From NCBI GenBank assembly GCA_032358255.1, contig JAULBX010006331.1, positions 1 through 64,000 of the forward strand: a stretch of DNA of 64,000 nucleotides. Reading direction: 5' to 3'. Position numbers and translations under genes: made by a program. The notes under the pieces are model-generated. The model did not search any database, was not told the DNA's origin, and saw only the letters and a list, made by a program, of their open reading frames with translations. This DNA comes from Heterotrichella gracilis. Lineage: Eukaryota > Sar > Xanthophyceae > Tribonematales > Xanthonemataceae. Of this stretch, positions 59,369 to 64,000 are shown in pieces. The stretch's first letter is position 1; the number at the start of each line of letters is the position of its first letter.

Positions 59369-60944
59369 TGCTCCCCTGGGCTATTAATCAGCCAGCGCTT
59401 GTACTGCCACAAATCACAGGCCACAGTGGGCCAAAGCTGACTCCCAAACCTGGTCAAGACTCTCGCTGGACGCTGCTTGTAGACCTGCCAGTCACGTGCA
59501 ACTTGTCAGGTTTCACAAAGCCACTGTGTGCAGGCTGTACTGTACTGCATAAATAACCACTTAGCCAATCTTTCACCAAAGGATGACCAGCCTCCTATAG
59601 ACACAGCTGACACCGCACTTACAGGCTTATTTGAACTGCCTGACACAGTGAAGCAGCTCAATCGAACAGAGATTGCTACTACAGACCTAGACCTAGTGAA
59701 TATCGCTTGCGCCGCAGAGTGCTTGGGTGCCTGCTCGTATTCGTCGTGTTGCCGACAATGAGTAAGGGATACAGCAAGTGACATTGGCCCGGAAGCTGGT
59801 CGCCATGCCATGGCTTGGTTCAAACTCTAGGCAAGAACGCCAACTGAGCAAATCCTAGGCAAGCTGCGGATACCAAAAAGCTGCTTACGGCATGGTGACC
59901 GTGACCTATCGCCTGTTTGGCCACACGTGTACTACAGGTGTGTGTACCCTTTGTCATGATCGCCTATGACGCACTGGTGGTGCCAACTGGCAGATGCGTG
60001 CATGCGGTGTATCTCTGACTCACACGAAACCATGCACACCTGCCCCGTCCAAGCCAGAGGCAACACCACAAGTCTGTCAAAATATGCACTACAGGACGGC
60101 TTCGAGTGCGCATGCGTGTCGCTGTTGTGGTATGGAACTCCGGCACACACACGTTGTCCTAGATACACCTTCGTCCTATGAGAGCCAACCCTAGTCAAGA
60201 CTGAGTCAAGATAGCACTGAAAAACGAATGCAAAGCACTGGTGCCTAGCAGAATCGCAACGCACGCAACGGGGTAGCGGTTGCCAGCTGTCCAGCATTAG
60301 TTGGAGGAATGCATGCATGCAGTACATACCGATCGGCGTGTTAGCGCCTGCAGACACTCAAGCTCCAGCAATGCGTGGCCTCTACGTGTCCCAGGCACCC
60401 TCGACGCACAAGCGGAGGTAACTGCTGAGGAATGCTGCCGTGTACTGCACGGTTTATACACTTCAGAGATCAAACCACAACGCCACCTGGCGGCGGGGGT
60501 GAACGGCGTTAAGGCGGCAGGCGGCACCACTTGCAGTGCCTTGCCTTGCCTTGCCTCGAAGGCTGACAGCGCATATATACACAAACGCTTGCGCCTAATA
60601 GGCGTAATTCGTGGTTTACAAGTTGACAAATAGACTGCTACCCACGGAATACATCCCCTGCATGCATCTGCGCCATTGCATGCATGCATGTGTGAGCCAA
60701 ATTTCCTTGGGTAACTGGGTCACGAGCGGTCGTCACCTGTGCAGTTTCAAACTACGGTTCAATACGGCGTGGTGTACACTTGCAAACCCACCAGATTGCT
60801 GTGTCTGGGCACAACTGGATGCATATGAAGTATCACAAACTGACTTGATGCCAAGCTTAATGCCCTAGCTTCATGCCCTAGCTCAGTGACCCAGCTCAAT
60901 GCCCTAGCTGTATGCCCAAATTCTGTGCCCTAACACTTGTTTCC
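59369..60944. promoter_or_regulatory. Divergent intergenic region cell-wall gene / AIRIM-like
   Basis: This 1.58-kb gap lies between opposed starts. Plus-strand frames near 59528-59761 and 60301-60633 are open, but show no domain and no supporting splice chain, so I do not call them. A (CCTTG)n microsatellite lies at about 60539-60558. A degenerate minisatellite with a period of about 13 bp (ATGCCCTAGCTC-like) covers 60847-60934, right before the AIRIM-like ATG. Confidence 0.4.
60847..60934. repeat. 13-bp ATGCCCTAGCTC minisatellite before the AIRIM-like start
   Basis: Six to seven degenerate units of about 13 bp (ATGCCAAGCTTA, ATGCCCTAGCTTC, ATGCCCTAGCTC, GTGACCCAGCTC and so on) end about 10 bp upstream of the start codon. 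They should fall in the 5' UTR or core promoter. Confidence 0.8.
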
Positions 60945-62967
60945 ATGGATCCCAAACATTTATTGGAAATCCGAAACTGGAAAAGAGAAGCCCAGGTGAG
61001 TAGCTCATAGCCACCTTTCGCATGCCCACCAGACTGTCCGCACAGTTTAGCATTGTTGCTGCTGCCTGGTTCCAGTGGTTCGGGCAACTGCAGCAGTTGA
61101 CACCAATTGCCGTGGTCTTGCAGAGAGCAGTGCGATTGAGCTACAACGCTTCCCAACGAGCGCAGGACTCTTTCAAGGTACCAGCTGTAGCAGCCATATA
61201 GGGCGCTGTAGGGTCTGTATTCGCTGTTGCACCATCACCAGTGTCCTATGTTCTCAAATCTTTGTGTGCATTGTAATTTCCAGGCTGCCTCAAAGCAAGG
61301 GCGGGAGGCAATTGCACAGTTCTGCAACTCGCTGACAACAGCCAGGTACGCACTGCCCACCCCTTGGACGCTGAGCAACAGCAACAGCACGGGACCATGT
61401 ATTCAGTTGCTCTGCTTGTCACCTGCTGAATATGCATTGGGTCAGGGAGACGTCCCACTGGGTGGCACGACACCTCGATTAAGTTCTGGTCCCCCGCAGG
61501 TCCGTGCACCTGCTTGACGTTGGCCCCCTTGCACAACTGCCAGGCCTTGTAATGGCAGCAGAGCGCAAGTTGCTATGCAGGCGCACCATGGCACTGGACA
61601 CCCTTGCCACAGTGCTGCAGCAATTAGTGGACAGCGTGCAGCAGATGAGGTGGGGCTTAGGGATGGGGGGGTGCGGTGGGGGGCTTTACCCATGGATACT
61701 TAACCCCGGTTGAGGATTGGATCAAAGCCAGAAATCTGCATAGACGTAAATTTGCATAGACGTATGAATGCACTTCATTTTCCCATGGTACCGTGTACAT
61801 GTACCGTCTGTGTTTGCATCTATGTACATGGCACGTGGGTTGTTCATATGGGCATTTGTTTCTTGCGGCGGAACCACATGATGCCGCAAACGGCGGTGCC
61901 ATGAGGCTGGTGGTCGTGCGTCATTGCAGGGATGCTGCCGCATCGATTGGCGACGTCTCCACTCCAGCTGCTGCAGATGCTTGTGCCATTGACAAGATGC
62001 CAGTGTTTGCATCGCTGCCGCTGCCACTGATTGGTGAGTGTCTACCTGCCACAGTGGCACAGCAACCAACATTGCCACCAACGAACATGCATGCATAACC
62101 CATGCATGCCCAGTCCATGGCGCACTGCGTGCGTCTTGCTCAAGCAACAGACCGGGCATCCTACCCTTGTCACACATGTGCATCATTGTCGGTGCATTGG
62201 CACTGCTGCGCCAATCCTCCCCGGTTCATTGGCTGCAGGCTCTTTGCTGAAGGACGTTGCTGACATGCACAGTCGGGAGCTGACAGTGAGGCAGGCAGTG
62301 GTAATGGCCCTGCAGGAGCTGCAGGGTGCGTGCGCCCATCAAGGGGTACCTAGTGTCACATGGGGTTCATTGCGCATTCCTGCACATGCTTTTGCATGGG
62401 TGTCTTATGCATGCCCATTCTACATTGTGTGCATGCCAATGCGCAGCATGCATGGGTCACGTGGCGTCAGTCAGCGCTCAGGTGCATAGCCTTCTTGTCA
62501 CTGTGACTACCATTTTGATTGTGCAAGGTCGTCACACACCTGTGCCATGTCCAGGGGTGCAACATGACGGCTCAAGTGTGGCCAATAGGGTTGGCACACA
62601 TGCCAAGCGCGCTGAGCAACAACAGGAGGAGCTGCAGGTAGGTCAGCATGCAGCCTGCGGGCTTTGCCTCTGGTTACATAGCTAAAGCTGTTGGATTGTG
62701 GAGGCACCTGCTGCTTACTTCAATCCGCAAATACGAGCACATACATATCAGGTGCATACAGAGTTCATTTGATTAAAGCGCGTGCTACACGGACGTTTTG
62801 GGCAAAGTGACCCATACTTGAAGACATTCCAATTTGTGTGTGTGTGATAACGATACGAATATCCCCTGCAGATGCTTTTGGTCACATGGGTTGCCTGCCC
62901 TGAGCTCGACGAGGACAGGCTGGAACACAATATGGAGGTCATTAGGGAGGACATGCGCGGCTTCTGA
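60945..62967 (+). CDS. AIRIM/C1orf109-like ribosome-biogenesis protein
   Basis: Eight exons (60945-60995, 61046-61177, 61284-61345, 61500-61649, 61930-62033, 62239-62325, 62555-62637, 62872-62967) give 254 residues of mostly alpha-helical protein. The order of features fits human C1orf109 (AIRIM, 203 aa). An N-terminal helix pair comes first (WFQWFGQLQQLTPIAVVLQR). The block SVHLLDVGPLAQLPGLVMAA with the following RKLLCRRTMALDTLATVLQQ parallels the AIRIM LRFEDVPALRAFPDL and KLGERLAILLKVRDM regions. MHSRELTVRQAVVMALQ parallels the Arg/Lys-rich third helix, and the end PELDEDRLEHNMEVI closes it. AIRIM acts in the SPATA5/55LCC AAA-ATPase complex that matures pre-60S particles. The similarity is recalled, not computed. 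The exon 7 acceptor has a possible alternative at 62527. Confidence 0.6.
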
Positions 62968-64000
62968 CACATTGTCAAGTCCTCACCCATCGTGCCCCGC
63001 GCTGGGAATGTGAATCGGCACGGTCTGCCAGCATGGCATGGCGCCTGCATTGACACAGCTGGCACCTGAAAGGCGTCATCAGCCATGGCGAGGAGCTCAG
63101 AACCAGCATGGATGATGAGGAGAAGAATACAGGCCCAAGACCTGAAGCCATGTGCAGGCTAGCGGCCTGGTTCACCTGCTGGAGTGCAAACGCCTACAAA
63201 ATAGCAGGTATGTGGCCAATTGTGTATGGCAGTTAAGGGTCCCCAGCGTGTAGATCTAGTCTCTAGAGCCGTTGGGGATCCCCGCAACGTGCTTGGCTAT
63301 AATACAGATGACCACTGTGTGGCAATGCACATAGTTCGAGTCCTTGTATCTCTAGTCCAAATGGCTTCAGAAGCTGGATTTACCCTGCACACTGTTTATG
63401 TGTGTGTTCTGTTGCCTGAATCCTACATCCACTGTGCATGCAAGGCATGGCATGCATTGCAACGCATTCGCAGGTCATGTATTGTAAATTGTGATCAGCT
63501 TTTGTGGTTGCAGGTTGAAGAGGGCGCTTTTGAGGATGCTGATGAATGGTCCAGCGCCATTGGATGTGCGGCACTGTAGACTGCTGTCAGCAATTCAATG
63601 GCAATGGGATAAATAGGAACTATGACACAGCAAATTGGCTGCACGTGCGATCAGTGCACTGGGGGTTACTACAGTATCCTTTGTAAGACTCGATGGCACA
63701 AAAGTTGTTTCCGTAATTACAGCTTCTTCCATTGTGCACCCAGATCCAGTCAAAATATCAGACTATGACCATGGTATAGCGCTGTGTTATGCTACCACTA
63801 CGCATAAATTATTGAGTCGTCCACACGCCACCAGACTGAGAACGGTACGCCTGTAATAATGTGGGGCACTGCAGCGCCACTGGGGGACAGAAGCACGTGA
63901 AATTGGAAAAATTAGGGCAGATGACTCTTCACAACGACCCACGTAGCTACAACGCAATCAGCTGTCAAAGCATTAGTCCAGTATTAATGGCGCCATGTAT
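62968..64000. other. Intergenic to window end; no gene seen
   Basis: Open frames here (for example plus 63220-63579 and minus 62975-63175) are short and have no domain or splice support. The AIRIM-like 3' UTR should occupy the first part. A next gene may begin beyond 64000. Confidence 0.4.

Noticed and set aside
59528-59761. Plus-strand frame of 77 codons as a small gene
   Set aside because: There is no domain, no splice partners and no clear start context; a chance open frame is just as likely.
63220-63579. Plus-strand frame of 119 codons
   Set aside because: It has no recognisable motif and includes what looks like an intron-like acceptor; unsupported.
1-64000. Transposons, LTR or virus-derived elements
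   Set aside because: No transposase, reverse transcriptase, integrase or capsid-like frame and no long terminal repeats were seen; only small local duplications are present.
1-64000. tRNA or rRNA genes
   Set aside because: No convincing A-box/B-box pair with a foldable cloverleaf or rRNA core sequence was found by eye; a tRNAscan-SE run would settle it.

Overview
This is a nuclear window from a green plant lineage, most likely a chlorophyte alga. The genes are intron-rich, with GT-AG introns whose donors are often GTGCGT or GTGGGT. The proteins look plant-like (EPL1, a plant-type uncoupling protein, a plastid alpha-amylase). TTTAGGG telomere-type repeats are scattered through introns, and one gene has a hydroxyproline-rich cell-wall tail. 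I cannot name the genus. Gene models were built by hand from splice sites, reading phase and family motifs. Every model closes in frame except the CAP gene, which carries one frameshift.

Fifteen genes were found, in order: EPL1 (-, 1414-5727), COQ10 (+, 6271-7471), mitochondrial S1-type ribosomal protein (-, 7802-8764), SETD2/Set2-type H3K36 methyltransferase (+, 9282-16810), ribosomal P1 (-, 18142-19101), RPS14 (+, 19412-19861), LARGE-like GT49 glycosyltransferase (-, 21282-24731), UCP (+, 25468-28277), plastid alpha-amylase (-, 29538-32954), a secretory-pathway transmembrane RING protein (+, 33574-36969), UIEF-like mRNA export adaptor (-, 39367-40932), CPSF100 (+, 42147-47444), CAP/PR-1 protein (+, 48605-50180), a 20-exon modular cell-wall glycoprotein (-, 51318-59368) and an AIRIM/C1orf109-like protein (+, 60945-62967). 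No tRNA, rRNA, CRISPR array, transposase or reverse transcriptase was recognised.

The genes alternate strand almost perfectly, forming seven head-to-head pairs with putative shared promoters. Only the CAP gene is unpaired. The pairs RPLP1/RPS14 (ribosome) and UIEF/CPSF100 (mRNA export and 3' processing) join functionally related partners. EPL1 and the SET protein are both chromatin factors.

The most novel item is the 51.3-59.4 kb gene. It encodes a secreted protein built from 18 similar Asn/Thr/Ser-rich modules, each on its own symmetric phase 1-1 exon, followed by an extensin-like SPPPTKR tail. Also notable are telomere-like CCCTAAA tracts directly before 3' splice sites, a perfect 82-bp palindrome at 50.6 kb, and duplicated exon edges inside CPSF100 introns.
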